This document shows positions 7,179-15,295 of a stretch of 35,487 bases of DNA, piece after piece (the stretch's first letter is position 1; each line of letters starts with the position of its first letter). The DNA comes from CAIXRL01 sp964619155 (GTDB lineage: Bacteria > Eisenbacteria > RBG-16-71-46), in assembly GCA_964619155.1 (NCBI GenBank), contig CAZUEM010000022.1:1-35487 (forward strand), in the 5' to 3' direction. The notes beneath the pieces were generated by a model. The model was not told the DNA's origin, did not search any database, and saw only the letters and a program-made list of their open reading frames with translations. The translations under genes and the position numbers were made by a program.

Positions 7179-10100
7179 GGCAGCACCACCAGCTTGCGCT
7201 GCGCCCGGAACGCGCCTGCCGTCAGCCGGTACGAGTAGATGCCCGGCGCCACGCGCGGGCCGCTCCCGTGCAGCAGGTCCCACTCGAGCGCCTGCCGCCC
7301 GGCTTCGTACGTGCCCTCGAGCCGCCGCACCCGGCGGCCCTGCGGGTCGAAGACTTCCAGCCGCACGCTGGCGCGCTGCGGCAGGTCGAACGCCAGCCGG
7401 ACCGTCCCTCGCGTCGGGTTGGGCGCCGCCGGGTGCAGGGCAAACGCGACCGGCATCCCGGCCTGCGGCGCCGACTCCGGTCGTCGCGCCAGCGCCTGCG
7501 CCACGCGCGGCACGACTGGCGTGCCCTCGACCTCCAGCAGCCATGTGCGCCGCCCCACCTCGGTCGGGGGCAGGTCGGCGAACAACAGCGACAGCGTGTC
7601 GCCGGTGACCATGGCCAGTGTCGTGTCCACGTCTCCCCGCGCCGCGTCGAACACGTCTCCCGAGTATCCGCTCGCGGCACCCAGCATCGCTGCCGCTTCA
7701 GCCACCACCGGCGACGCCCCGGTCAACTCGCCCACGAACCGCAGAGCGTAGGCCGCATGGAACGTCAATCGCACCCGCGCGGCCGCGGTGAGCGGCAGCG
7801 CCACCGCAGCCCACGCCCGCCGAGGGTGAACGGTGCCCAGCGCGCGCCACTCGCCGTCCTCTTCCTGCGCCTCGACGGTCACGCCCGGCGTGTCGCCGCC
7901 GCCCCCGAGGAGGTCCAGCATCACCGCGCGCGAGGTGGCCGGCGACGGTCCCGGCAGGGTGACCATCAGGACTTCGCCCGAGTCGGCGTAGACCGGCTCC
8001 TCGCTCAGCCCGGTCGCGGCCCCGGTCACGTCCCGGCCGTCGCGACCGCGGACTTCGATCGCGGCCCGGCGCGCGCCCGCCAGCAGGGCACCGGATGTGC
8101 TCACGACCACCTCCGTGGTCTCCGCGTGGTCCACCGCCAGCAGCCGCGCCCGCTCGACCAGCAGGCCGCGTCCCTGGCCCTGCCGCACGAACGCGCGGCG
8201 CGACGATCCGATCCGGCCCGGCGCACCGCTCAGGCGCAGCAGGTCGCGGCCCCGCGTGCCGACGGGCACGCCCGCCAGCAGGGTGTTCTCCTCGACGGCC
8301 GAGAGGCCCGCGCGCGGACTGAAACCGCTCACGCCGGCGGCCTGCACGCGCGAGCCTTCGCCGCCACCCGACCCGCCCGAGCTGCCCTCCTCGCACAGGA
8401 TGGCCTTGGCGACCAGCTCGTTGCTCAGCGACGACGTGTCGGCGTTGTCGCCGATGGCCTTGAGCGCGAAGCGGTACCAGACGCCGTCCTCGAGGTCGCC
8501 CACGACGGTTGATTCCGTCGCGGACACGGACTGCGGGCTCGCCGTCGCGTGCGGCTCGCGCAGGTTGAAGTGCGGCGCCTGGTAGTTGGGCGACCAGCGC
8601 AGGTTGTAGCTGCGCGCCCGGCCCGAGAAGGCCAGCGTGTCGTCGTCCGCGGGGGCCTTCCACCGCAGCGAGATCGACGAGTTGGGCTCGCAGGGGTTGG
8701 TGCGCTCGAGAGCGAAGTACGCACTGCCGCGCGGGGAGATCACGTCCAGCGAATCGCGCTGCGTGCCGCTCGGACGCTGGACCACCACCCACTTGGCGAG
8801 CGAGGGCACGGGCAGCGAGTCGAGCGCCGTGCCGCGACCGCGGGTGACGAACAGCATGTACTCGCCCGGCGGCGCCACGAAGCTGTCGGCGGGCGCCCAG
8901 GCCAGCAGCCGCCGGGGCGAGTGCTTCGCGACGAACTCGAGCGGCACGTAGCGCTGGTTCTGGTCGAACCCGTGCGTCACGGCCGCGGGCCGCAGCAGCG
9001 CCACCGAGCGGATCGAGTCGGGGTCGCTCGCCGCGACCGTCGTGTCGATCGTCATCGTGAACGGCTCGCCGTAACGCAGCACTTCCGGTGCGCCCGCGAT
9101 CACCGGCCGCCGTGCGTAGCCGTTGCCGCTGAACAGGTACGGTGGCTCGTAGACGCTGACGGCCCACTTGTCCTCGTTGTTGGGGTCCTCTCCTCCCGAG
9201 GTCATCACGCGGCCGTCGGGCAGGAGCAGCGCGGCGGAGTGGTAGTTGCGAATTCGGGGATCCGGATTCAGGGTGTCGGCGGACGCCGGTGCGTTGTTAT
9301 TCCAGCCACCCAGCCCGACCCGCCAGAGTTGCGGACGGAGTACGGAGTTCGCAGTGAGGTTGTTCGGGTTGAGCGGGGCGACTGCACCGCCTGTTGCCAG
9401 AACGTCGCCCGTCGGCAATACCGTCAGGTTGTGGTTGAGGCGAGGAGAGAACGCGAACGTCGAGATTTGGTTCGGCACTCGCTCCACCCACGCCGGCGAT
9501 GCCCCGGTGCCGATCTCGACGGTCTCCGTGCGTCCATGCGCAGCGCCGCCCACGGGTGCACCGATGTCGCCGGCGCCGTGCGAGCCGGCCCGCAGGACCT
9601 TCCCCGGCCGGTACATGACCGCCGAGCCCATGACCTTCGCGTCATAGAGGTGGTTCGACGTGTCGTCCGACCACTCCTCCGTCGTGAGGCTATAGAACCG
9701 CTTGTAGCGCTGGTCGAGCCGATCCGCCGGCGCCGGCCCGGCATTGAACAGCCGCCCGTCCGGCAGCAGGAACAGGAACGGGTACGCCGAGATCGCCCGC
9801 TGGCTGAGCGAGTCCTGCGTGCTCACTGTCGTCCACGTGCCCTGCGGGTTCGACCAAGGCGCGCAACTCTGCGACGTGCCGGACGGGTTGTACGCCTCCA
9901 GACTGCTCTCGTTGATGTATCCGGCGTCGCCATAGGCGATTAGCGTGTGCCCCTTGGTCGCCGGCATCACCGGATGGCCGAGGCTGCGCCGCAGGGGGCT
10001 GAACCATCGGTTGAGCACCCCGCCACCGTAGCTTTCCACCTGGATGCACCACACCGAGTCGGTCAGCCCCCCCGACTGCCCATCGCCGTTGAGGTCGCCG

Positions 10101-11737
10101 CCGACCACCACCAGCCGCTCGCTCCAACTGTCGTAGGACATCGCCCCCCGCGCACGCGAAACCGGGTCACCCGCGTGGTTCGACCACGCGACCCAGTCCC
10201 ACTCGTAGCTCGGCGTCGCGGTCGTATCGCTGCGCGTCAGCGCCCACACGTGCGTGTCGTTGGGCTCGGGGTGGTTCTGCTCGGGCGGCAGCAGGTTGCC
10301 GCGTGCGTCCTGCCCTCCGTACAGGTAGAACTTCCGCGTCGCGCCCGCCAGCAACGGCCGCTTGTGCGTGGCCATGTGGCCCTGCCGCGCCTGCGGCGAG
10401 CCCCAGTTCGCGGCTCCCGTTGGCACGAGCGAGTCCCACTTCGCCGCGACCGTCGGGTGGCTGCCGACGCCGTAGGTGTAGACCTTGTTGCCGGCGAGCG
10501 TGCTGTCGTTGAACTGGCCGCCGAAGAGCACGAGCCGCGCGTAGGGCGCGCCCGGCCCGCCGTCGCCAGGGTCGAACCACATCGAGTGTCCATACCGCCG
10601 CCGCTCCGGCGCATCGGGCAGCAGCTGCGTCCACCGCCAGTCCTGCGTCATCCCGACCCCGTAGCGGTAGACCAGCGAGTCGAGCCGGCCGACCCAGAGG
10701 TCCCCGAGCGCGTTGCCTGAGGCATCGCGCCCGCCGAACAGGAAGCAGGTCAGGCTGTCGCTGGCGCGGGGCAGGCAGGTCGTGGTGTCACGCCAGTTGA
10801 TTCCTGCCCACACCATCGCTGCCCGGGTGCGCGGGGAGGGGAGGACTTCCGGAACCCCGGCGGTCGGGTTGTCGTCCACCTGGTGCAGCCGCGTCCAGGT
10901 CATGACCGAGTCGTTCTGCAGCTGCGAGGGCCGCAGCAGCCACGCATCGCCCAGCGTCGTCGTGTCCACACCGGGCCGTACGTTCCGGCCGCCGAAGAGC
11001 ACCGCCGTTCCGACGGGCGTCGGCGCCATGACATGGTCCTCGCGTGCCGGTGGGAACTGTCCGGCCGTGTAGTCGTTGTGATAGACGCGCGTCACCTGAT
11101 TGGGGTTGTTGTTCGCAGGTACCGCGCTCGTGTCGCCCCAGTGGTAACGCGCGGCGAATGCCACCGAGCGCCACACCCGGTCGCTCGAGTCGGCGCTCGT
11201 GCGGCCGCCGAACGCCCCCAGCCAACTACGCGCTTGCCCCGCCGCTGCGAGCACCCGGCCATCGGCCAGCCCCGTAGCCGTCGCATACCAGCGCTCGGCC
11301 GCCATCGTCGCGGCGGTCGTCCACGGACTCGCGGTGCCGCCGAACCACGCCGGATCGAACGTGTAGACCGTCTCGCAGGCATTCTGCGGCTGGTAGTTGC
11401 CGCCGATGAACAGCATGCGCCCGTCGGGCAGGATCGAATGGCCGTTGCAGAACAGGTCGTTCGCCAGCGCGTCGGGGTGCGGCACGTAGCGCAGTTGCGA
11501 AGCCGGCAGACCGTTCAACGTGTCCGGTAGCCGCGCGCTGTCGGCGGAGGCGAAGAACCGCCACAGCTTCATGTTCTGGTTGGTGCCCGACTCGCCGAAC
11601 AGGAACACTTTGGCGGCGTTCGACTCTGGCTCACGCAGCAGCACGACATGCGTGCCGATCACATCGAGTCCGTCAGACGACGACCAGCGCCCGGTCGTGC
11701 TCAGGGATGAAGCAAGAGATCCGGGGGGGGGGGGCAA
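7175..11737 (-). CDS. Secreted kelch / galactose-oxidase-like copper radical oxidase with FlgD-like C-terminus; 5' end frameshifted
   Basis: The open frame gives 1520 residues from a TTG, but the true start is probably the ATG at 11826-11828 in another frame, joined through a 12-C tract. The residues that hold copper and the Tyr-Cys radical in galactose oxidase have counterparts: C97 (NDLFCNGHSILPDGR), Y151 (ERWYATATGLADGRV), Y832-H833 (RNYHSAALLLPDGRV) and H922 (AVTHGFDQNQRYVPL, in a DUF1929-type domain ending GEYMLFVTRG). The distance from C97 to Y832 is about 470 residues longer than in galactose oxidase and is filled by kelch-type blades (VLFGGRN, FLFGGRD, VLFGGQF, YLYGGQD, VVVGGDL). After that come a fibronectin-like domain, a Gly-rich linker, a module shared with the protein at 33826, and a FlgD-like C-terminus (NPTRGTVRLAFDLP, VRLEVFDPQGRRV). 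Substrate unknown; oxidase activity is inferred from the residues. Confidence 0.85.
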   Translation of the reverse strand: MPPPPGSLASSLSTTGRWSSSDGLDVIGTHVVLLREPESNAAKVFLFGESGTNQNMKLWRFFASADSARLPDTLNGLPASQLRYVPHPDALANDLFCNGHSILPDGRMLFIGGNYQPQNACETVYTFDPAWFGGTASPWTTAATMAAERWYATATGLADGRVLAAAGQARSWLGAFGGRTSADSSDRVWRSVAFAARYHWGDTSAVPANNNPNQVTRVYHNDYTAGQFPPAREDHVMAPTPVGTAVLFGGRNVRPGVDTTTLGDAWLLRPSQLQNDSVMTWTRLHQVDDNPTAGVPEVLPSPRTRAAMVWAGINWRDTTTCLPRASDSLTCFLFGGRDASGNALGDLWVGRLDSLVYRYGVGMTQDWRWTQLLPDAPERRRYGHSMWFDPGDGGPGAPYARLVLFGGQFNDSTLAGNKVYTYGVGSHPTVAAKWDSLVPTGAANWGSPQARQGHMATHKRPLLAGATRKFYLYGGQDARGNLLPPEQNHPEPNDTHVWALTRSDTTATPSYEWDWVAWSNHAGDPVSRARGAMSYDSWSERLVVVGGDLNGDGQSGGLTDSVWCIQVESYGGGVLNRWFSPLRRSLGHPVMPATKGHTLIAYGDAGYINESSLEAYNPSGTSQSCAPWSNPQGTWTTVSTQDSLSQRAISAYPFLFLLPDGRLFNAGPAPADRLDQRYKRFYSLTTEEWSDDTSNHLYDAKVMGSAVMYRPGKVLRAGSHGAGDIGAPVGGAAHGRTETVEIGTGASPAWVERVPNQISTFAFSPRLNHNLTVLPTGDVLATGGAVAPLNPNNLTANSVLRPQLWRVGLGGWNNNAPASADTLNPDPRIRNYHSAALLLPDGRVMTSGGEDPNNEDKWAVSVYEPPYLFSGNGYARRPVIAGAPEVLRYGEPFTMTIDTTVAASDPDSIRSVALLRPAAVTHGFDQNQRYVPLEFVAKHSPRRLLAWAPADSFVAPPGEYMLFVTRGRGTALDSLPVPSLAKWVVVQRPSGTQRDSLDVISPRGSAYFALERTNPCEPNSSISLRWKAPADDDTLAFSGRARSYNLRWSPNYQAPHFNLREPHATASPQSVSATESTVVGDLEDGVWYRFALKAIGDNADTSSLSNELVAKAILCEEGSSGGSGGGEGSRVQAAGVSGFSPRAGLSAVEENTLLAGVPVGTRGRDLLRLSGAPGRIGSSRRAFVRQGQGRGLLVERARLLAVDHAETTEVVVSTSGALLAGARRAAIEVRGRDGRDVTGAATGLSEEPVYADSGEVLMVTLPGPSPATSRAVMLDLLGGGGDTPGVTVEAQEEDGEWRALGTVHPRRAWAAVALPLTAAARVRLTFHAAYALRFVGELTGASPVVAEAAAMLGAASGYSGDVFDAARGDVDTTLAMVTGDTLSLLFADLPPTEVGRRTWLLEVEGTPVVPRVAQALARRPESAPQAGMPVAFALHPAAPNPTRGTVRLAFDLPQRASVRLEVFDPQGRRVRRLEGTYEAGRQALEWDLLHGSGPRVAPGIYSYRLTAGAFRAQRKLVVLP
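11723..11734. repeat. 12-bp homopolymer (G on plus, C on the coding strand)
   Basis: A run of 12 Gs that lies, on the minus strand, at the end of the signal-peptide coding region of the kelch gene. With 11 or 14 Cs the signal peptide and the body would be in one frame; with 12 they are not. Such tracts are either sequencing or assembly errors or phase-variable switches. Confidence 0.9.
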
Positions 11738-11828
11738 ACTGGGTCAGGAGCATCACAAGGGCCATGAGTTTCCGCGAGGTGCAGGACGAGGTGTACAGCG
11801 AACGGCGCTGCGGGACTCCCTTGGGCAT
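11735..11828 (-). other. Detached 5' end (signal peptide) of the kelch gene
   Basis: The ATG at 11826-11828 has an excellent ribosome site (GGGGGAGGCCGCC directly before it) and reads MPKGVPQRRSLYTSSCTSRK followed by the hydrophobic core LMALVMLLTQFAPPP, a signal peptide. In the given sequence the frame then runs through the C tract and stops near 11673. Removal of one C would join it to GSLASSLSTTGRW of the kelch protein, which otherwise lacks any export signal. This is strong evidence that the two pieces are one gene. Confidence 0.8.
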
Positions 11829-12120
11829 GGCGGCCTCCCCCGGAGGGACTGCGACTCTGCGGCTCGCCGAGCCGCAAGGAGAGGTGGGAGCGCATGCCAC
11901 GGGCAACCCAGCGCGCCGCGCCCAACTCGCGATGCGATTCGGCCGTTACTCGTTCGGCCGTCTCGGGGGTGCGGAAATCATACGGGCCGGCTTCCGCCGA
12001 CTCGAAGAGATATTTACATCGATCGCCATGAGAATGCGGAACCGAAGGGGAAACATGCCTCTACCTGCTCACGCACCTCCTCGGCGGTCGCCTCAACCGG
12101 CGCCACGGAGCGCAGGGCCC
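11829..12120 (-). promoter_or_regulatory. Non-coding region with probable promoter and leader hairpin of the kelch gene
   Basis: No gene is seen here, and base composition is less GC-rich than its surroundings. On the minus strand TATGAT (11977-11982) is a good -10 element; no clear -35 accompanies it. Downstream in the leader, arms 11858-11866 and 11868-11876 form a 9-bp inverted repeat (TGCGGCTCG and its complement) about 30 bases before the ATG at 11828. Confidence 0.4.
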
Positions 12121-13089
12121 CTACTCCCGCGGGTCCCCGACCACGATCCGGGCCGCGGCGCCGTCGGCGCGGGCCACGCAGATGCGCGAGCGGGGCCAGG
12201 CGCCGGTCAGGTAGGCGATCCGGCGGCCGTCGCGCGAGGGGCGGGCGAAGTACGTCTCGATCCCTCCCAGCACCGTGTGTCCGGAGCCGTCGGTCGCGAC
12301 GGTCGAGAGCAGCTTGCGGCCCGCGGGCGTCACGCCGGCGTAGAGGAGCCGGCCGATCGGGAAGAACGACGGGTAGATGCCGCCCGCGTCGGGCGCGGGG
12401 ACGATCGCGGCGTTCGCGCCGTCGGCGCTCGCGACGTGCAGCCGCTCTCCGCCCGCGTCGCGCGCGTACCAGGTGAGCAGGGTGCCGTCCGCCGACCACG
12501 CGGGGTTGTGCGCGCCGGCCGAGTCGCTGGTCAGGCGGCGCACGTTCGAACCGTCGGCGTTCATGACGAACAGTTCCTGCGCGCCGTCGCGGTTCGAGAC
12601 GAACGCGATGCGGTCGCCTCGCGGCGACCAGGCGGGCTGGCGGTCGTCCGCGGAGTGGCGCGTCAGTCGTTTCACGTCGGCTCCGTTCGTGCGCGCGGTG
12701 TAGAGGTCCCAGTCGCCGCCCCAGTTCGACGCGTAGACGAGCCGCTGGCCGTCGGGCGACCAGTCCACCCACTGCGCGTTCGCGATCGCCCGCGCGCGGT
12801 TGGTGCCGGCGCTGGTCGCGACCCAGATGTTCCATGTGGCCGCGGTGTCGGGCGCGACGGCGGAGAACTCCGACCACGCGAGCATCCGCCCGTCGGGCGA
12901 CCACGCGACGTCCTGCCGGAATGCGACCGGACCCTCGGCGGGCGCGGGCGGCGCGGGCTGCGCAGCCGTGGCAGGCGCACCGAGCGCGGCGGCGAGTAGC
13001 GCCGCGGCGGCGATGCGCGCCGCGCCTGCGAGCGGCCGGCGCAAGCCCTGCGCGCCACCGGCGACGCGGCGCGCGGTGGCGAACCGCAC
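12121..13089 (-). CDS. Secreted TolB-like (PD40) beta-propeller protein
   Basis: About 322 residues, exported and probably periplasmic. From the GTG at 13087-13089 the signal peptide runs to about residue 43 (AGAARIAAAALLAAALGAPATAAQ has the core and cleavage site). Upstream in-frame starts at 13131 and 13143 are possible and none has a good ribosome site, so the start is uncertain. The rest is a row of PD40 repeats: AWSPDGRMLAWSE, DWSPDGQRLVYASN, AWSPRGDRIAFVSNRDG, AWSADGTLLTWYAR, each followed by a blade such as QELFVMNADGSNVRRLTSD. This is the fold of the TolB C-terminal domain; no TolB N-terminal domain is seen, so it is not TolB itself. Ligand unknown. It follows the DinB gene with 59 bases or fewer between them. 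Confidence 0.8.
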   Translation of the reverse strand: MRFATARRVAGGAQGLRRPLAGAARIAAAALLAAALGAPATAAQPAPPAPAEGPVAFRQDVAWSPDGRMLAWSEFSAVAPDTAATWNIWVATSAGTNRARAIANAQWVDWSPDGQRLVYASNWGGDWDLYTARTNGADVKRLTRHSADDRQPAWSPRGDRIAFVSNRDGAQELFVMNADGSNVRRLTSDSAGAHNPAWSADGTLLTWYARDAGGERLHVASADGANAAIVPAPDAGGIYPSFFPIGRLLYAGVTPAGRKLLSTVATDGSGHTVLGGIETYFARPSRDGRRIAYLTGAWPRSRICVARADGAAARIVVGDPRE

Positions 13090-13148
13090 GCGCGCCAAGG
13101 CCCCGCTCGTCCCCCGGCCCCGGCGCCCCACCGCCGCGTGCACCCCGG

Positions 13149-13640
13149 TCAGGCCTTCGGCTTCAGCACGGGCAGGCCCTGCGCGCGCTTGAGCGCGGCC
13201 ATTTCGCCCGCGTGCCAGAGGTTGTGCTGCACCGCGCCGTGGAGCTGGATGTAGGCGCTCGTCGCGCCCTTCTTGAGCGGGCGGTCGAGCTTCGCGGCCG
13301 GGTACGCGAGCGCCGCCTTCGCGAGCGCGGCGTTCGAGCGCCGGAGCTTCGCGACCGTCGCTTTCCACGCCGCCTCGGTGGGCTTCGGCGCCGGCGGCCA
13401 GTCCTTCGGGCCGCCGAGCTTGATGACGGGCCAGCGTCCCGCGAGGTGGGCGCGCACGGCGTCCTGCCAGACGATCGCGTGCAGGGCCAGCTCCCAGATG
13501 CTCTTCCAGCCGGCGATGGGCTTCGCGGCGGCCTGCTTCGCGGTCACGCCGTCCAGCACTTCGAGCAGCGCGGGGCCGTGCCAGGCGGGCCCGGCGAGGC
13601 TGCGGCGGACCTGGTCGGCGATGCGGACGGTCTCCTTCAT
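13149..13640 (-). CDS. DinB-family four-helix protein (putative metal-dependent)
   Basis: A 163-residue soluble protein of the DinB/YfiT superfamily. The family is a four-helix bundle with a metal bound by three histidines; members act as thiol transferases or hydrolases, but most are uncharacterised. Visible here are the helix with WELALHAIVWQDAVRAHLAGRWP (first histidine) and HGAVQHNLWHAGEMAALKRAQG near the C-terminus (two spaced histidines), which fits the metal triad. The ATG at 13638-13640 is fixed by a GGAGGA ribosome site 5 bases upstream. A TATGCT box at 13670-13675 gives a leader of about 22 bases. A second, different DinB protein is encoded at 28491-29003. Confidence 0.82.
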   Translation of the reverse strand: MKETVRIADQVRRSLAGPAWHGPALLEVLDGVTAKQAAAKPIAGWKSIWELALHAIVWQDAVRAHLAGRWPVIKLGGPKDWPPAPKPTEAAWKATVAKLRRSNAALAKAALAYPAAKLDRPLKKGATSAYIQLHGAVQHNLWHAGEMAALKRAQGLPVLKPKA

Positions 13641-13669
13641 GGCTCCTCCGGTGGTAGGGCACCGATCGC

Positions 13670-13675
13670 AGCATA
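13670..13675 (-). promoter_or_regulatory. -10-like TATGCT box for the DinB gene
   Basis: TATGCT on the minus strand, 29 bases before the ATG at 13640, with the same flanks (CTATGCTGCG) as the box before prmC. No -35 is visible. Confidence 0.4.
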
Positions 13676-13706
13676 GCAACGCGCGCGCGCGCCCCGGCAA
13701 GCGGAA

Positions 13707-15260
13707 TCAGCCCGCCGCGCCCCCCGGCCGCGCGACCGCGCGGCGCGCGACGCGGTCGATCATGCCGCTGAAGATGAACGCGTGGACCGGGTAGAGCCCG
13801 TACCAGTAGAGCCAGCCGAGCAGGCCGCGGGGCGCGAAGTACGCGGTCTGCGTGAGCCGCGTGCGGTCCCCTTCGTGCGGCTCGGCGTCGAACTGCAGCC
13901 AGGCCTGCCCGGGCACCTTCATCTCGGCGCGCAGCCGCAGCAGCCGGCCGGACTCGACGGCCTCGACGCGCCAGAAGTCGAGCGCGTCGCCGATCCGCAC
14001 CTCGTCCGGGTCGCGGCGGCCGCGCCGCAGGCCGACGCCGCCGATCAGCGTGTCCGCGAGCCCGCGCAGCCGCCACGCCCAGTTCATGTAGAGCCAGCCG
14101 CGCCGGCCGCCGAGCCCGGTGAACACGCGGAAGAGCGCGGCCGGCGGCGCGGCGACCATGCGCTGGCGGCGCTCGATGACCATGCCCTCCTGCACGCGAA
14201 GCGTGACCGGCGGCGCGTCGCCGGCGCTCGTGACCAGCGCGTCGCTCCACACGGTCTCGACGCTGCTCGCCTGCAGTTGCTCGAGCGCCCGCCCCACGGC
14301 CTCGCGGTAGCCCGCCGGGCGAATGCCCGGGAACAACTCGCGCGCGAGCGGGTCGCGCACGACGTTCTCGTTGCGCAGGCCCTCGACGAGCGGGCGCGCG
14401 ATCGCCGCCGGGATGGGCGTGACGAGGTTCACCCAGTAGGACGAGAGCCGCGGCGTCAGCACCGGCACCGGCACCATCCAGCGGCGCAGGCCGCGGACCT
14501 CGGCGTAGATCGTCATCATCTCGCCGTAGGTGACGACGTCGGCGCCGCCGATTTCGACGATGCGGCCGGCGCTCGCGGGCACGTCCAGCGCGGCGGCGAG
14601 GTAGTCGAGCACCTCGCGGATGCCGATCGGCTGCGTGCGCGTGTACACCCAGCGCGGGCAGACCATCACGGGCACCCGCTCGGTGAGGTAGCGGATCATC
14701 TCGAACGACAGGCTGCCCGAGCCGACGATCACGCCCGCGCGGAACTCGGTGACCGGCACGCCGCCGGCGCGCAGCGCGTCGCCCGTCTGCTGGCGCGAGC
14801 GCAGGTGCTCCGAGAGCCCGGGCGAAGGCTCGGCGAGGCCGCCGAGGTAGACGATCCGCTCGACGCCCGCCTCGCGCGCGGCGGCGGCGAAGTGCGAGGC
14901 GGCGGCCAGGTCGCGCTCGTGGAAGTCGGCGCCGCCCGCCATGCTGTGCACGAGGTAGTAGGCGGCGTGCACGCCCCGCATCGCGGGCGCGAGGCTCCCG
15001 GCGCGCAGCACGTCGCCCTCGGCGATCTCGACCTGCGCCTGCCAGGGCCGGCCCTGCAGCCGCACGCGGTCGCGCACGAGGCAGCGCACGCGGCAGCCCG
15101 CCGCGAGCAGTCGCGGAACGAGCCGCCCGCCGATGTAGCCGGTCGCGCCGGTCACGAGGACGAGACGGTCGGCGGGCGGGCGTGCGGGCGCGTGAGCGGC
15201 GCCGACGGCCGGGGCGGGCGCCGCACCGGCCATCCGCTCCGTGAAGTCGTTCGGGTTCAC
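13707..15260 (-). CDS. NAD(P)-binding SDR-like protein fused to DUF2867-type C-terminal domain
   Basis: A 517-residue two-domain protein. Residues about 30-330 form an atypical short-chain dehydrogenase (NmrA-like) Rossmann domain: LVLVTGATGYIGGRLVPRLL carries the dinucleotide-binding GxxGxxG, followed by VRCLVRD and YYLVHSMAGGADFHERD, IVYLGGL and EFRAGVIVGSGSLSFE. Residues about 360-505 match the DUF2867 domain that is often fused to such proteins (WRVEAVESGRLLRLRAEMKVPG, LYWYGLYPVHAFIFSGMI near the end), a likely lipid-binding fold. The substrate is unknown; no classical catalytic YxxxK is evident, so redox activity is uncertain. The start is the GTG at 15258-15260 with no ribosome site; TAGAGT 6 bases upstream suggests a leaderless mRNA. 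It lies 35 bases from the end of the delta-60-like gene. Confidence 0.88.
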   Translation of the reverse strand: MNPNDFTERMAGAAPAPAVGAAHAPARPPADRLVLVTGATGYIGGRLVPRLLAAGCRVRCLVRDRVRLQGRPWQAQVEIAEGDVLRAGSLAPAMRGVHAAYYLVHSMAGGADFHERDLAAASHFAAAAREAGVERIVYLGGLAEPSPGLSEHLRSRQQTGDALRAGGVPVTEFRAGVIVGSGSLSFEMIRYLTERVPVMVCPRWVYTRTQPIGIREVLDYLAAALDVPASAGRIVEIGGADVVTYGEMMTIYAEVRGLRRWMVPVPVLTPRLSSYWVNLVTPIPAAIARPLVEGLRNENVVRDPLARELFPGIRPAGYREAVGRALEQLQASSVETVWSDALVTSAGDAPPVTLRVQEGMVIERRQRMVAAPPAALFRVFTGLGGRRGWLYMNWAWRLRGLADTLIGGVGLRRGRRDPDEVRIGDALDFWRVEAVESGRLLRLRAEMKVPGQAWLQFDAEPHEGDRTRLTQTAYFAPRGLLGWLYWYGLYPVHAFIFSGMIDRVARRAVARPGGAAG

Positions 15261-15266
15261 GCGCCG

Positions 15267-15272
15267 ACTCTA
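15267..15272 (-). promoter_or_regulatory. Possible -10 box (TAGAGT) for a leaderless SDR mRNA
   Basis: TAGAGT lies 6 bases before the GTG start on the minus strand, matching TATAAT at four of six positions. No -35 is seen. Confidence 0.25.
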
Positions 15273-15295
15273 GCCGAACGCGCGGCCCGCCGTGG

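Noticed and set aside
11707..12999. Plus-strand frame across the kelch promoter region and the TolB-like gene
   Set aside because: Begins within the frameshifted signal-peptide region and then runs antisense to the PD40 repeats; no protein-like features.
13678..13692. Alternating GC run before the DinB gene as a Z-DNA or repeat element
   Set aside because: Only about seven CG units in a genome of this composition; not distinguishable from chance.
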